Source: Planctomycetota bacterium
GTDB taxonomy: Bacteria; Planctomycetota; GCA-002687715
Assembly: GCA_002683135.1 (NCBI GenBank)
Contig: NYSS01000034.1
Location: 44,884 to 108,883, forward strand
Reading direction: 5' to 3'
DNA length: 64,000 bases
This document shows, in pieces, positions 37,147 through 46,814 of this stretch. A program made the position numbers and the translations under genes. The notes below the pieces were generated by a model. It ran no database searches and was not told the DNA's origin. It was given only the letters and a program-made list of their open reading frames with translations. Within the stretch, counting starts at the first letter, position 1. The number at the start of each line of letters is the position of its first letter.

Positions 37147-38098
37147 CGGCGCGACACCACCGGCGCTGCCGCCGGATCCCCCTGCTCATGGGGGAGCACC
37201 TGGAACGACACCGGGCGGTGCGCTGCAGTTTTACTGGTTCGACGGGATCCTGGAGGGGGCGCGTCCGGCTGATGAGGACACGTTGCATGAGGCCGTGCGG
37301 CGCTTGCGAGATTCCGGCTTCGGACTCGGGGAGGTGACCACCGATGGCGGTCGGTTCACGTTGCTGCTCGACGACGCCGCCATCGCCGGTGGGGAGGTAG
37401 GTAACGCGCAACGGGAGGCGTTCGTGGGGGCGCTCCAGTCGCTGGTTGGGGCGATGCCCGATGGCGGCAGCTGCGAGTCAACCCTTCGTTGCACGGAGGT
37501 GTTCGAGGGCGGGACCCGGGAGTCCCTGTTCGCCGCGAGTGGCGGCGAGGTGCGGGTCGCGGCGCGCCTCCGCCCGCACGCCTCCCAGGATTTTGACCGA
37601 GATCCCGCGCGGCGCACGATCGCGCCGCCGGTCGCGCTCAGCCGCCGTGGTTTACTGCTGTTGGGTTTGTTGTTCCTCACCGCGATCGGGTTGTGGTCGT
37701 GGAGATCCGGCTACCTCGACCGTCTCTTCGGTGCGTCCGCGGAGAGCCTGGCGGTCGAGGTCGGTCCGTTCGACGGTCTGTTGACGATCTCGGTCTCGTC
37801 GTCGTGGGGTAAGTACGTCGTCGAGATCAGCCGCGGGGACAAGTACCCTGCCACTCCCGCTGATGTGCAGGGGCTCCTGGATGGGGCGGCGGATCTGGAG
37901 GCGCGATCCGCGGTCAGCGCTGTCGCGAACGGCGACAAGATCTGGGTCCGACTCGAGACGGCTGAGGGCAAGGTCCTCTCCGCCGAGCCCGTTGAGTTGC
38001 GATCGCTTGTCGCCGATGAAGACAAGCGACCGACGGTGAAGCTCGACGGACTGATCGGGGCGACGTCCCTGAGGCTCGCCATCGACTCGGGGAAGTGA
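37136..38098 (+). CDS. hypothetical single-TM protein
   Basis: 320-aa ORF; TM RRGLLLLGLLFLTAIGLWSW; overlaps the preceding ORF by 11 nt. Confidence 0.65.
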   Translation: MSLDGATPPALPPDPPAHGGAPGTTPGGALQFYWFDGILEGARPADEDTLHEAVRRLRDSGFGLGEVTTDGGRFTLLLDDAAIAGGEVGNAQREAFVGALQSLVGAMPDGGSCESTLRCTEVFEGGTRESLFAASGGEVRVAARLRPHASQDFDRDPARRTIAPPVALSRRGLLLLGLLFLTAIGLWSWRSGYLDRLFGASAESLAVEVGPFDGLLTISVSSSWGKYVVEISRGDKYPATPADVQGLLDGAADLEARSAVSAVANGDKIWVRLETAEGKVLSAEPVELRSLVADEDKRPTVKLDGLIGATSLRLAIDSGK

Positions 38099-38099
38099 A

Positions 38100-39065
38100 T
38101 TGGCGGACGACCCTCCTGAGATCTATGCGGACGACGAGGCTTGGTGGCCGCCCGGACAGCGCGTCGCGGAGGATGAGACTGTCGACGTGCGCTGCCCGTG
38201 CGGCGTGCTCTGGCATGTTCACACCGACTTGATCGGGTCGCGTCTTCGTTGCCGCTGCGGTGAGTGGGTCTCGGTCGCGGCGCCGGACGCAGCTGGGCCC
38301 GACACCGGCCTCTTGCCGGAGTCGGCGCCCTTGATCGTGGAGTCGTTCCCCGTGGTCCCTGCGGCGAGCAGCCGCGGTCAGTCACGCCCGCAGCCGTCGG
38401 AGCACGGCGCGCTGCGCAACGCGTCGGTGAGCGCGCAGGCAAGGTGGACGGACCGCACGCTCATCGAACTGTTCCTCTTGATGATGGCGTTCATCGTCCC
38501 CAGCGCCGTGCTCCAGTTCGGAACCACCGGTGACATGCGCGGGGTGTTCATGCCGCTGGCGGGACTGGCGACGAGCATCCTCGTTTTCTTCATCGCGCTG
38601 ATGAGTCGGGGCTACGCGTTCGAGGGGTTGCGCCGCGCCGCGCCGAAGTACTTCTTGGAGGCGCTCCTCGCGACCGGTGTGGCGCTCGCGCTGGCCTACG
38701 CTTGGATGGCGCTGGTCTCCGCGGCGAGCCCCATGGAGCGCTCCGATCCGTTCGCTCCGTTGAAGGACGAGATCGGTCTGGGGATGGTGATCTTTGTGGT
38801 CGGCGTGGTCCCGGGGATCTTCGAGGAGATCGCGTTCCGGGGGCTCGTTCAGGGGCGGCTCTCCGTCCTCTTCGGGACCCGGCAAGGGCTGCTCCTGGCG
38901 GGGATCGCGTTCGCGCTCGCTCATGGGGTCACCCCGGCGCTGCCCATTCATGCGGGGCTGGGGGTCTACCTTTGTTGGCTGCGCTGGCGCTCCAACAGCC
39001 TGTTGCCAGGGATGCTGCTGCACTTCGCCTACAACACGACCCTCGTCGTGGTGGGCGCTGTTTAG
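38100..39065 (+). CDS. CPBP-family intramembrane metalloprotease with N-terminal Zn-ribbon-like motif
   Basis: FEEIAFRGLVQGRLSVLFG and GIAFALAHG (Abi/CPBP motifs); N-terminal CPCGVLWHVHTDLIGSRLRCRCGEW. Confidence 0.85.
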   Translation: MADDPPEIYADDEAWWPPGQRVAEDETVDVRCPCGVLWHVHTDLIGSRLRCRCGEWVSVAAPDAAGPDTGLLPESAPLIVESFPVVPAASSRGQSRPQPSEHGALRNASVSAQARWTDRTLIELFLLMMAFIVPSAVLQFGTTGDMRGVFMPLAGLATSILVFFIALMSRGYAFEGLRRAAPKYFLEALLATGVALALAYAWMALVSAASPMERSDPFAPLKDEIGLGMVIFVVGVVPGIFEEIAFRGLVQGRLSVLFGTRQGLLLAGIAFALAHGVTPALPIHAGLGVYLCWLRWRSNSLLPGMLLHFAYNTTLVVVGAV

Positions 39066-39071
39066 CCCGGA

Positions 39072-39623
39072 CTACTTCTTGACCTGGACTTTGAACGACT
39101 TCAACCAGGCCATGAAGCCCGCCTCGTGCAGGCCGATGACCGCGGCGCTGCCGACCGCCTTGACGTAGAGGGGGCCTCCCGGGGTCTGTATGACGGCCGC
39201 GAGCAGACGGCTGTTGGGCTTGTTGTTGCGCTCCGAGGAGCCGGGGCGAAGCGGCGCGACGTAGGTGCCGCGGGCATCGATCAGGTGGGCGGTGACTCCC
39301 TTGCTGATGGCGATCTTCTTGGGCTTGGGTTCCTCCTCGGTCTTCATCTGCTTCTTCCAGCGGTCGAGGTTGGCCATGAGGTTCCCGGCGCCGTTCTTGC
39401 CGAACCAGTAGGCGATCACATCGGCGGAGGCGTCCTTCGTCGGCATGCTCCAAGTCGCGAGCCGCATCTTCGAGACGCTCTTGGCGAGCACCCAGCTGCC
39501 CGGCACGGAGCAGGTAACGCCGGGCTCGTCGAACGAATGGGGCTTGGGCTTCTTCTTGGTCTTGTCTTCCTGGGCGGGAAGACCGGCCACGGTCACGATC
39601 AGCAAGAGGGCGAGGGTGCGCAT
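39072..39623 (-). CDS. hypothetical secreted protein
   Basis: In-frame C-terminal part of ORF 39072..40802; start MRTLALLLIVTVAGLPAQEDK at 39623 with signal peptide. Confidence 0.7.
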   Translation of the reverse strand: MRTLALLLIVTVAGLPAQEDKTKKKPKPHSFDEPGVTCSVPGSWVLAKSVSKMRLATWSMPTKDASADVIAYWFGKNGAGNLMANLDRWKKQMKTEEEPKPKKIAISKGVTAHLIDARGTYVAPLRPGSSERNNKPNSRLLAAVIQTPGGPLYVKAVGSAAVIGLHEAGFMAWLKSFKVQVKK

Positions 39624-39758
39624 GCACCCATGGTAGCCATATCCCCGTGAGACGGAACTCTCGTCCTGGCCGACGGGTGTCGGCATATCAGTGTCGTTCC
39701 ATCTATCGAGATGGCGCCCGGCGTGACATCCTGAAAACCCCCGAGAGGTAAGGAACCG

Positions 39759-41564
39759 ATGTCGATCGACGCAACACATGACACCCCCGCCGAGCCGGAG
39801 TGGCTGGTTGCCACGGGCCAGGGCGGCTATGCCCTCGGGACGGCGTCGGGGATCGCGACGCGCCGCTATCACGGCAACCTCGTCGTGGCGTTTCCACCGC
39901 CACAAGGCAGGACGATGGTGTGGCCGCGGAGCGAGGAGGTGTTGCGGATTGCGACGGGGGAGGAGGTCCAGCTCGGGCGATCGTGGTATGCCCCGGAGGC
40001 GTGCGTGCCCAGGGAGTGCGCGGAGGTCGTGGCGTTCTCCCGTGGGCCAGACGGGTCCCCGGCGTGGACGTACCAGGTCGGCCCGCACCGGGTCCTTCGT
40101 CGCCTCAAGGTGGATGCGCACGAGGCGGAGCTCTTCTTCGAGTTGCTGGAGGGGCCGCCATGCGAGTTGTTGGTGCGTCCCTTGCTGACGTGGCGCAGCC
40201 ACCACCACCTCAAGACCTCTCCTGACATCTCTCGCATCGCCATGAGCTGGAACGGCGAGGTCGAAGACGAAGTCGAGCACGTGTACAAGAACGCGCTGCT
40301 GCCTACGGAGCGCGCCCGCGGCTACGATCACGTCGAGGACCTGATCGCTCCCGTGCGGGTCCGTTTCGATCTCGCCGCCCGTACTGCGCGCCTTCGGGTC
40401 TCCGTTGATGGGATCGAGGCGGAGACCGGGTCGTCGATCGCGGCCTCTCCGTTCGTGATCCGTTATCCGGATGGGCGGCCCGGCATCATCGCGGGCTACC
40501 CGTGGTTCACCGAATGGGCTCGCGACACGATGATCGCGTTGCCAGGCCTCTTGTTGCCGCATGATCCCGAGGCGGCGCGGGAAGTGCTGTGCGCGTGGTC
40601 CGAGAGGATGGATAACGGGCTCCTTCCCTGTCAGTTGCGAGATCTCGGCCTGGGACCGCCGCATACGAACGCAGCGGACGCGCCGCTGTGGATGTTGCAT
40701 GCCATGGAGTCGCTGCAGGCGGTCGCTCCCGCGCTCGTTGATGAGGTGTTGCGGGCGGCGGCGGACGCCGTGCTCGACGCCTACGACGCCGGCACCGATC
40801 ACGGAATCTTCGTCGACGCGGACGGCCTTTTGGTCGCCGGTGAGGAGGGCGAGGCGCTGACGTGGATGGATGCGATCGCGCCTGACGGTCCGGTGACGCC
40901 CCGCAGGGGAAAGGCGATCGAGCTAAACGCGCTCTACCTCCGTGGCTTGCGGTTCGGGGAGCGGCTCGCGGCGGCGGCGTCGGATGAGGCACGCGTCGAG
41001 GTCCTGTCCGGTCGTGTCGCTCGCTGCCGCGCCGCGATGGGAGAGCGTTTTTGCGATCCCGCGACCGGTTTGCTGCGCGACGTGGTCGACCCGATCGAGC
41101 CGGACGCGGTCGAGCCGCTGCGCCCGAATGTCCTCATCGCCCTCGCGACGCCAGATATTCCGTGGCCGCGCGGATGCGCTGTGCGCACGCTCGATGCGGT
41201 GGAGTCCCGCCTCCTGACCCCCCATGGGTTGCGCACCCTTGATCCGCGCCACCCGAGCTATCTGCCTACGTACGGAGGCGACCAGGCGGCGCGGGACCGC
41301 GCGTACCACCAGGGGACGGTGTGGCCCTGGTTGATCGGTCCGTACGTTGATGCGGTGCTGAACGTGCGCGGTGATGACGACGGCGTTCGGGCGGCGCTGC
41401 GCGATCGGATCACGCCTCTAATGCAGGACTTGCGTGCGCACGGGTCGTTGCACGAGGTGTATGACGGCGACCCGCCGCATCGCCCGGGGGGGTGCCCGGC
41501 GCAAGCGTGGAGCGTCTCCGAGGTCCGCCGCGCGTGGCAGCGAGTGGCATCCTCCGTAGAATGA
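39759..41564 (+). CDS. glycogen debranching enzyme (amylo-alpha-1,6-glucosidase type)
   Basis: EWLVATGQGGYALGTASGIATRRYHGNLVVA (GDE N-terminal), GYPWFTEWARDTMIALPGLLL, YHQGTVWPWLIGPYVDA. Confidence 0.92.
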   Translation: MSIDATHDTPAEPEWLVATGQGGYALGTASGIATRRYHGNLVVAFPPPQGRTMVWPRSEEVLRIATGEEVQLGRSWYAPEACVPRECAEVVAFSRGPDGSPAWTYQVGPHRVLRRLKVDAHEAELFFELLEGPPCELLVRPLLTWRSHHHLKTSPDISRIAMSWNGEVEDEVEHVYKNALLPTERARGYDHVEDLIAPVRVRFDLAARTARLRVSVDGIEAETGSSIAASPFVIRYPDGRPGIIAGYPWFTEWARDTMIALPGLLLPHDPEAAREVLCAWSERMDNGLLPCQLRDLGLGPPHTNAADAPLWMLHAMESLQAVAPALVDEVLRAAADAVLDAYDAGTDHGIFVDADGLLVAGEEGEALTWMDAIAPDGPVTPRRGKAIELNALYLRGLRFGERLAAAASDEARVEVLSGRVARCRAAMGERFCDPATGLLRDVVDPIEPDAVEPLRPNVLIALATPDIPWPRGCAVRTLDAVESRLLTPHGLRTLDPRHPSYLPTYGGDQAARDRAYHQGTVWPWLIGPYVDAVLNVRGDDDGVRAALRDRITPLMQDLRAHGSLHEVYDGDPPHRPGGCPAQAWSVSEVRRAWQRVASSVE

Positions 41565-41582
41565 TCCCCGCGGAGGGAAGAC

Positions 41583-43043
41583 ATGGGGATGACGCTGCGT
41601 CGCCTGGCGGCCGATCTGGGCTGCCGGACGACTGGCGCAGATGTTCGGGTGTCCGGCGTGGCGCTGGACAGCCGCTGCGTTGATCGAGGTGATGTCTTCG
41701 CGGCCTTGCCTGGGACTCACCTCGATGGTCGACAGTTCATTGATGACGCGATCCAGCGCGGAGCGGTGGCGCTCCTTGTCGCCGAGGGTGACGAAGTCGC
41801 CGCGCCCCTGCCTTGCATCGTGAGCGCCTCCGCGCGCGCCGACGCCGCGCGCGCTGCGCATGTCCTGGAGGGACATCCCGGTTCGGAGTTGGAGATCGTC
41901 GGCGTCACGGGTACCAACGGGAAGACCACGACCACGTGGCTCTTGCAGCACCTCCTCAGCTCGGAGGTCGAGAGGTTCGGGTGCCTGGGGACGGTCTCGT
42001 TTCGGGCCGGAGCCGGGGCGCGTGCGAGCACCCACACGACGCCCGATCCTGTGTCCCTCGCCCGCTTGTTGGCCGAGATGCGTGAGGCGGGCCTCGCGGG
42101 TACAGCACTTGAGGTCTCGAGCCACGCCCTCGCCCAGGATCGAGTGGCGGGTCTTCGCTTTGCCGGCGTCGCGTTTACCAATCTCACCCGCGACCATCTC
42201 GACTACCATGGCTCACTTTCCGACTACCTCTCGGCGAAGCTCATGATGCTCGATCACCTGTGCGACGACGCTCCGGTCGTGTTCCCGAGCGCTGACCTTG
42301 CGTTCGCACCCGCGATCGTGGGGCGCCCCGGCGCCCTCGGTTTTGGCCGTGACGCCGCTGCGGACGTACGCATCCTTGATGAATCCCACCGCCCTGACGG
42401 GAGCACCTTCGGTCTGGCCACTCCCTGGGGTCACCTCGCATTATCCAGTCCGCTGCTCGGCCCGTTCAACGCGTCGAACGTCGCGGCCGCCGTGGCGCTG
42501 GGGCTCGCCCTGGGCCGTCAACCGGATGTGCTGGCCACGCGCCTCGCGACCTTCGCCGGGATCCCGGGGCGGATGCAGCGGATCACGCGGCCAGGCGCTC
42601 CGCTTGTCGTCGTCGACTATGCCCATACGCCCGACGCTGTCGCCAAGGCGCTCGACGCTTGCCGTAGCGCGTGCTCCGGCCGTCTCTTGGCCGTCGTCGG
42701 CGCGGGCGGCGACCGCGATCGCGGCAAGCGGCCACTCATGGGTGTCGCAGCGCAACGCCACGCGGACGTGGTCGTTCTGACGAGCGACAACCCGCGCAGC
42801 GAGGACCCAGATCGCATCCTCGATGATATGGCCGCTGGGATCGAGCCCGACAAGGGGCCCGTGTTGCGCGAGGTCGATCGGGCGGTGGCCATCCGCACCG
42901 CCATCGAACAGGGTCGGCCAGGTGACTGCGTGGCGATCTTAGGCAAGGGGCACGAGGACTATCAGGAAGTCGGTGGCGTTCGTCGCCCGTTCAGTGATGC
43001 GGACATCGCGTCGGCCGTGCTCGCGGAGGCCGCGCGTGGCTGA
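41583..43043 (+). CDS. murE: UDP-MurNAc-L-Ala-D-Glu:meso-diaminopimelate ligase
   Basis: GVTGTNGKTTTTWLLQHLL, TTPDPVSLARLLAEM, EVSSHALAQDRV, DNPRSEDP (meso-DAP motif), GKGHEDYQ. Confidence 0.95.
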   Translation: MGMTLRRLAADLGCRTTGADVRVSGVALDSRCVDRGDVFAALPGTHLDGRQFIDDAIQRGAVALLVAEGDEVAAPLPCIVSASARADAARAAHVLEGHPGSELEIVGVTGTNGKTTTTWLLQHLLSSEVERFGCLGTVSFRAGAGARASTHTTPDPVSLARLLAEMREAGLAGTALEVSSHALAQDRVAGLRFAGVAFTNLTRDHLDYHGSLSDYLSAKLMMLDHLCDDAPVVFPSADLAFAPAIVGRPGALGFGRDAAADVRILDESHRPDGSTFGLATPWGHLALSSPLLGPFNASNVAAAVALGLALGRQPDVLATRLATFAGIPGRMQRITRPGAPLVVVDYAHTPDAVAKALDACRSACSGRLLAVVGAGGDRDRGKRPLMGVAAQRHADVVVLTSDNPRSEDPDRILDDMAAGIEPDKGPVLREVDRAVAIRTAIEQGRPGDCVAILGKGHEDYQEVGGVRRPFSDADIASAVLAEAARG

Positions 43044-45750
43044 GCGGGTTCTCATTGTCGGTGTCGGCCGGAGCGGCCGTGCGGCCGCGGCCCTGCTGGC
43101 GAGCCGTGGCTGCGATGTACGGTTCACCGATGCGCGGGCGGAGCGGTCCGTGTTGCCCGACGCCTTGCGCCACCTGCGCTGGTACGGGGCAGAGCCTCAG
43201 GCCCGCGACCTCGAGGACGTGGATACGCTCCTGCTCTCCCCAGGGGTGCCCCTGGATGCCCCTGTGGTGCATCGGGCGCGTCGCGCGGGTCTCCGAATCA
43301 CCGGAGAGGTGGAGGAGGCGTTCCGCCTGTCTCGCGTCCCGGTCGCTGCGATCACAGGCACGAACGGCAAGAGCACCACGACGAGCCTCGTCTCGTGGAT
43401 CCTCGAGCAGCAGGGGATGAACGCGCCTGCGGGCGGCAACCTGGGGACGCCGTACTCCGAGCTCGTCGCTTTACATCCGGAGGCTGACGTCCACGTGGTC
43501 GAGGTGTCGAGCTTCCAGGCGGAGACGCTTGAGACGTTCCGGCCCCGCGTCGCGGCCCTGCTCAACCTCTCACCTGATCACCTCGATCGTCACGGCACGT
43601 TGGACGCCTACGCGGCGGCGAAGAGCCGCGTGTTCGCGCGCATGACCGCGGCGGACACGATCGTCCTTGGCGCTGGCGAGGTGATGGCGCCGCACTTGTC
43701 CGGGCTCGCGTCGCGACGGTCGTTGTTCGGTGTGGGGCCCGCCTCGCTGGGTGCGTGGGAGGACGGAGGGACGCTGCGAGTGGTCGCGGATGGTCAGGTC
43801 CAGGTCGCAGGACGGCTCGATGACATTTCCCTTCCTGGAAGCCACCACCGACTCAACGTCTTGGCGGCGCTCGCGGTCGCGGCGCCGTTCGGGATTGATC
43901 CCCGGCGCGTGCCCGCGGCGCTCAGGCGCTTCCGCGGTCTCGCCCATCGCATGGCCGGGGTCGGCCATCTTCGAGGAGTCGCCTGCTTCGATGACTCGAA
44001 GGCGACCAACGTAGAGGCGAGCGTCGCGGGTGTTGGAGGGCTCGCCGATCCTGTCGTTCTGTTGTGCGGCGGTCAGGACGACGAGCAGGACTTCCGACGG
44101 TTGGCCGAGCTCGGCAATGTGCGCTTGGCGTTTTGTTTCGGCGCGGCCGGCCGCCGGGCAGCGGCGGCCTTCGGAGATCGCGGCCGCGCGGTTCCCCATC
44201 TCGAGGCGGCGGTTCGCGCTGCGGCGGCTGCGGCGGTTACGGGAGACCTGATCGTCCTGTCGCCGGCGAGCAAGAGCTTCGACTGCTATCGGGACTTCGC
44301 CGAGCGAGGTCGCCACTTTCACCAGCTCGTCGCCGAGCTCGATGCGGTGAAGGGGGCGGACGCGACGCACTTCGTCGGCATCGGCGGCGCGGGCATGAGC
44401 GCGTTGGCGGAGGCGCTCGTTCGCGACGGCGCTCGCGTCTCCGGATCAGATCTCGAGGACGGCCCGGTGCTCGCACGCCTGCGGCGCCTCGGCGTGACGT
44501 GTCACGTCGGTCACGCCGCCGCGAACATCGCCGGCGCCCGGTGCGTCGTGGTGTCTTCCGCCATCCCCAAGCAGAACCCCGAGTTGTGTGCGGCGATGGA
44601 GGGAGATGGGGAGGTCATTCATCGGGGGGATCTGTTGGCGCGCATCGCGAATGAGCGCAGCGCGATCGCCGTCACGGGCAGCCACGGCAAGACCACGACG
44701 ACGGGCCTCGTCGCGCACTTGTTGCGGGAGGGGGGAAAGGACCCGCTCGCGCTCGTCGGCGGCGACCTCGTCGGTGAAGACGGGAACGTGCTCTATGGCC
44801 GCGGAGAACACGTCGTCTGCGAGGCTGATGAGAGCGATGGATCGTTCGCGCGCTTGCGACCTGAGATCGCGGTGGTCACCAACCTGGATGACGAACACCT
44901 GGAGCACTACGGCGACTTCGACGGTCTCGCGCGCGCCGTCCAGCGCTGGATCGAGGGCCTGCCTCCCACTTCCCGCGTGTGCATCGGCGCTGACGACGTG
45001 CGGTTACGGGCGGCGATGGCGGGCCTGGGCCGGCGTCTCGTGACCTGCGGACTGTCCGAGGATTCGGTCGTGCGCGCGTACGACTTGCGTCCGCACTCGC
45101 GCGGGACATGGTTCCGGCTGGCCACGCCTCAGGCGGATCTGGAACTCGACCTGCCGCTGCCGGGAGAACACAACGTCGCCAACGCGACGCTCGCGATTGG
45201 CGCTGCAATGGCGGCGGGCCTGGGCGCCGAGGTCGCCGGAGCTGGCGTCGCCTCGTTCCGTGGTATTGCCCGACGGTTCGAGGTGAAGGGGGAAGCTCGA
45301 GGCGTCCTTGTCGTCGAGGATTATGCGCATCACCCGACGGAGATCGCGGCCGTTATACGGGCTGCCCGGGCGCACAAGAAGCGGCGGATTCTCGTCGTTC
45401 TGCAGCCGCACCGTCACACGCGTACCCGGATGTTAGAGGGGGCATTCGCGGCGTCTCTTGATGAGGCGGACGACGTGATCGTCACGGGGGTCTACGGGGC
45501 GGACGAGTCGAGACCCGCCGACGGCGGAGATCACGCCATTGTTGAGCACCTGCTGCGTCGGGGGCGGGTTTCGGCGCGCCGGATCGACGCGTTCGACGCC
45601 TTGGTTGACCTCGTGGTTGACGAGGCGCGCCCCGGGGACTTGGTCCTGTTGCTGACGGCAGGAGACCTGGGTCGCATCGCGCCCCTCGTCCTGCGCCGTC
45701 TCGGCGGTCCGTCGGTGTCGGAGCAGTCGAGCCAGCAATTCCCGTCGTGA
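43036..45750 (+). CDS. MurD-MurC fusion: UDP-MurNAc-L-Ala:D-Glu ligase plus UDP-MurNAc:L-Ala ligase
   Basis: Single frame, GTG start at 43036 (8-nt overlap with murE). MurD half: AITGTNGKSTTTSLV, GGNLGTPYSEL, EVSSFQAE, DDSKATN, LSPASKSFD. MurC half from about 44347: HFVGIGGAGMSALAEAL, AVTGSHGKTTTTGLVAHLL, NLDDEHLEHYGDF, EDYAHHPTEI, LQPHRHTRTR. Confidence 0.95.
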   Translation: MAERVLIVGVGRSGRAAAALLASRGCDVRFTDARAERSVLPDALRHLRWYGAEPQARDLEDVDTLLLSPGVPLDAPVVHRARRAGLRITGEVEEAFRLSRVPVAAITGTNGKSTTTSLVSWILEQQGMNAPAGGNLGTPYSELVALHPEADVHVVEVSSFQAETLETFRPRVAALLNLSPDHLDRHGTLDAYAAAKSRVFARMTAADTIVLGAGEVMAPHLSGLASRRSLFGVGPASLGAWEDGGTLRVVADGQVQVAGRLDDISLPGSHHRLNVLAALAVAAPFGIDPRRVPAALRRFRGLAHRMAGVGHLRGVACFDDSKATNVEASVAGVGGLADPVVLLCGGQDDEQDFRRLAELGNVRLAFCFGAAGRRAAAAFGDRGRAVPHLEAAVRAAAAAAVTGDLIVLSPASKSFDCYRDFAERGRHFHQLVAELDAVKGADATHFVGIGGAGMSALAEALVRDGARVSGSDLEDGPVLARLRRLGVTCHVGHAAANIAGARCVVVSSAIPKQNPELCAAMEGDGEVIHRGDLLARIANERSAIAVTGSHGKTTTTGLVAHLLREGGKDPLALVGGDLVGEDGNVLYGRGEHVVCEADESDGSFARLRPEIAVVTNLDDEHLEHYGDFDGLARAVQRWIEGLPPTSRVCIGADDVRLRAAMAGLGRRLVTCGLSEDSVVRAYDLRPHSRGTWFRLATPQADLELDLPLPGEHNVANATLAIGAAMAAGLGAEVAGAGVASFRGIARRFEVKGEARGVLVVEDYAHHPTEIAAVIRAARAHKKRRILVVLQPHRHTRTRMLEGAFAASLDEADDVIVTGVYGADESRPADGGDHAIVEHLLRRGRVSARRIDAFDALVDLVVDEARPGDLVLLLTAGDLGRIAPLVLRRLGGPSVSEQSSQQFPS

Positions 45751-45861
45751 CTCGCGCTGATGCGCTGTGGTAGCCTCGGTCCGTTCGCCTTTCCCCCGCA
45801 CCGTGGCCGCCATGCCGATGTGCCTTGGTGCCCTCCACCGGTCGGCCCAGGAGTGTTATCC

Positions 45862-46761
45862 ATGACCAGAAGTGCTGCTACCCTCGCGGTGACCCTGTGT
45901 GCCCTCTTCGTCGCGCCCGTCGACGCCCAGTCCCTCACGACGACGTTCGTGTCGAACAACGGTCAGTCCGGGAACATGTTCGACCTCGTCGGTTTGGGTG
46001 ACGTCACCGTCAACGACTTGGACGTGAATTTGGATTCGGGGCCGTGGTCTGTCGAGGTGTACGTCACCTCGAGCGGTGGATCGTTCACTGGCAACGAAAC
46101 CGACCCGAGCGCATGGACGTTGCTGGCCACCGCGACCGTGTCGAGCGCGGGGATGAACAATCCGACCAATCTGGGCTTGAACCTCGGGCATTCGGTGTCC
46201 GCCGGCCAGACCCAGGGGTTCTATGTGACCGTGAACAGCGGCGCGGGGATGAACTACACGAACGGGACCTCGCAGGGTGCGGTCTACGCCTCGGACGCGA
46301 ACATGCAGATCCTCGAGGGAGTCGGGAAGTCGTACCCGTTCGGGTCGACGTTCACCCCGCGAGTGTGGAACGGGACCATTCACTACACGACCGGGCCTCC
46401 CGTAGGACAACTCGTCGCCACCACGACGGGTGTCGGTGACCTGGTGCTATCCGGGCCGAGTGATCCCCCAGGTACCACCGAGGGTTACGTGTTGCTCTCC
46501 AACGACACGTCCGGCCCCATCGGCGCTGGTCCGCTCGTTGGGCTCTATCCCGATTCGCTCACGTTCAGCATCTTCGGATTCCCCGCCGCTGTCGGGAACA
46601 TCTTTCACTACATCCCGTCACCGACCCAGTTTCCCAACGTCGACTTCGTCCTGCCGCCGGGCTCGCTGCCGCCGGGTGTCAGCTACGACGGGGTCCTCGT
46701 CCAGATGAACGGCGGGGCGGGTACGCTGGTGATCAGCAACGTCGCCCGGATTGCTTTCTGA
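45862..46761 (+). CDS. secreted beta-rich hypothetical protein
   Basis: Signal MTRSAATLAVTLCALFVAPVDAQ; ATG 45862 inside ORF 45760..46761. Confidence 0.75.
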   Translation: MTRSAATLAVTLCALFVAPVDAQSLTTTFVSNNGQSGNMFDLVGLGDVTVNDLDVNLDSGPWSVEVYVTSSGGSFTGNETDPSAWTLLATATVSSAGMNNPTNLGLNLGHSVSAGQTQGFYVTVNSGAGMNYTNGTSQGAVYASDANMQILEGVGKSYPFGSTFTPRVWNGTIHYTTGPPVGQLVATTTGVGDLVLSGPSDPPGTTEGYVLLSNDTSGPIGAGPLVGLYPDSLTFSIFGFPAAVGNIFHYIPSPTQFPNVDFVLPPGSLPPGVSYDGVLVQMNGGAGTLVISNVARIAF

Positions 46762-46771
46762 CGAATCTGGT

Positions 46772-46809
46772 GATCCACGCGGCGGTTGGCTTGCCCGCCG
46801 CGTAGGATC
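46772..46809 (+). promoter_or_regulatory. stem-loop abutting the pyk start codon (terminator or translational control)
   Basis: GATCC-ACGCGGCGG (46772-46785), 9-nt loop, CCGCCGCGT-(A)-GGATC (46795-46809); ATG at 46815. Confidence 0.45.
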
Positions 46810-46814
46810 TGGGC

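Noticed and set aside
39072-40802. 576-aa minus-strand ORF
   Set aside because: The N-terminal two thirds are antisense to the well-supported glycogen debranching enzyme; the real gene starts at 39623 with a signal peptide.
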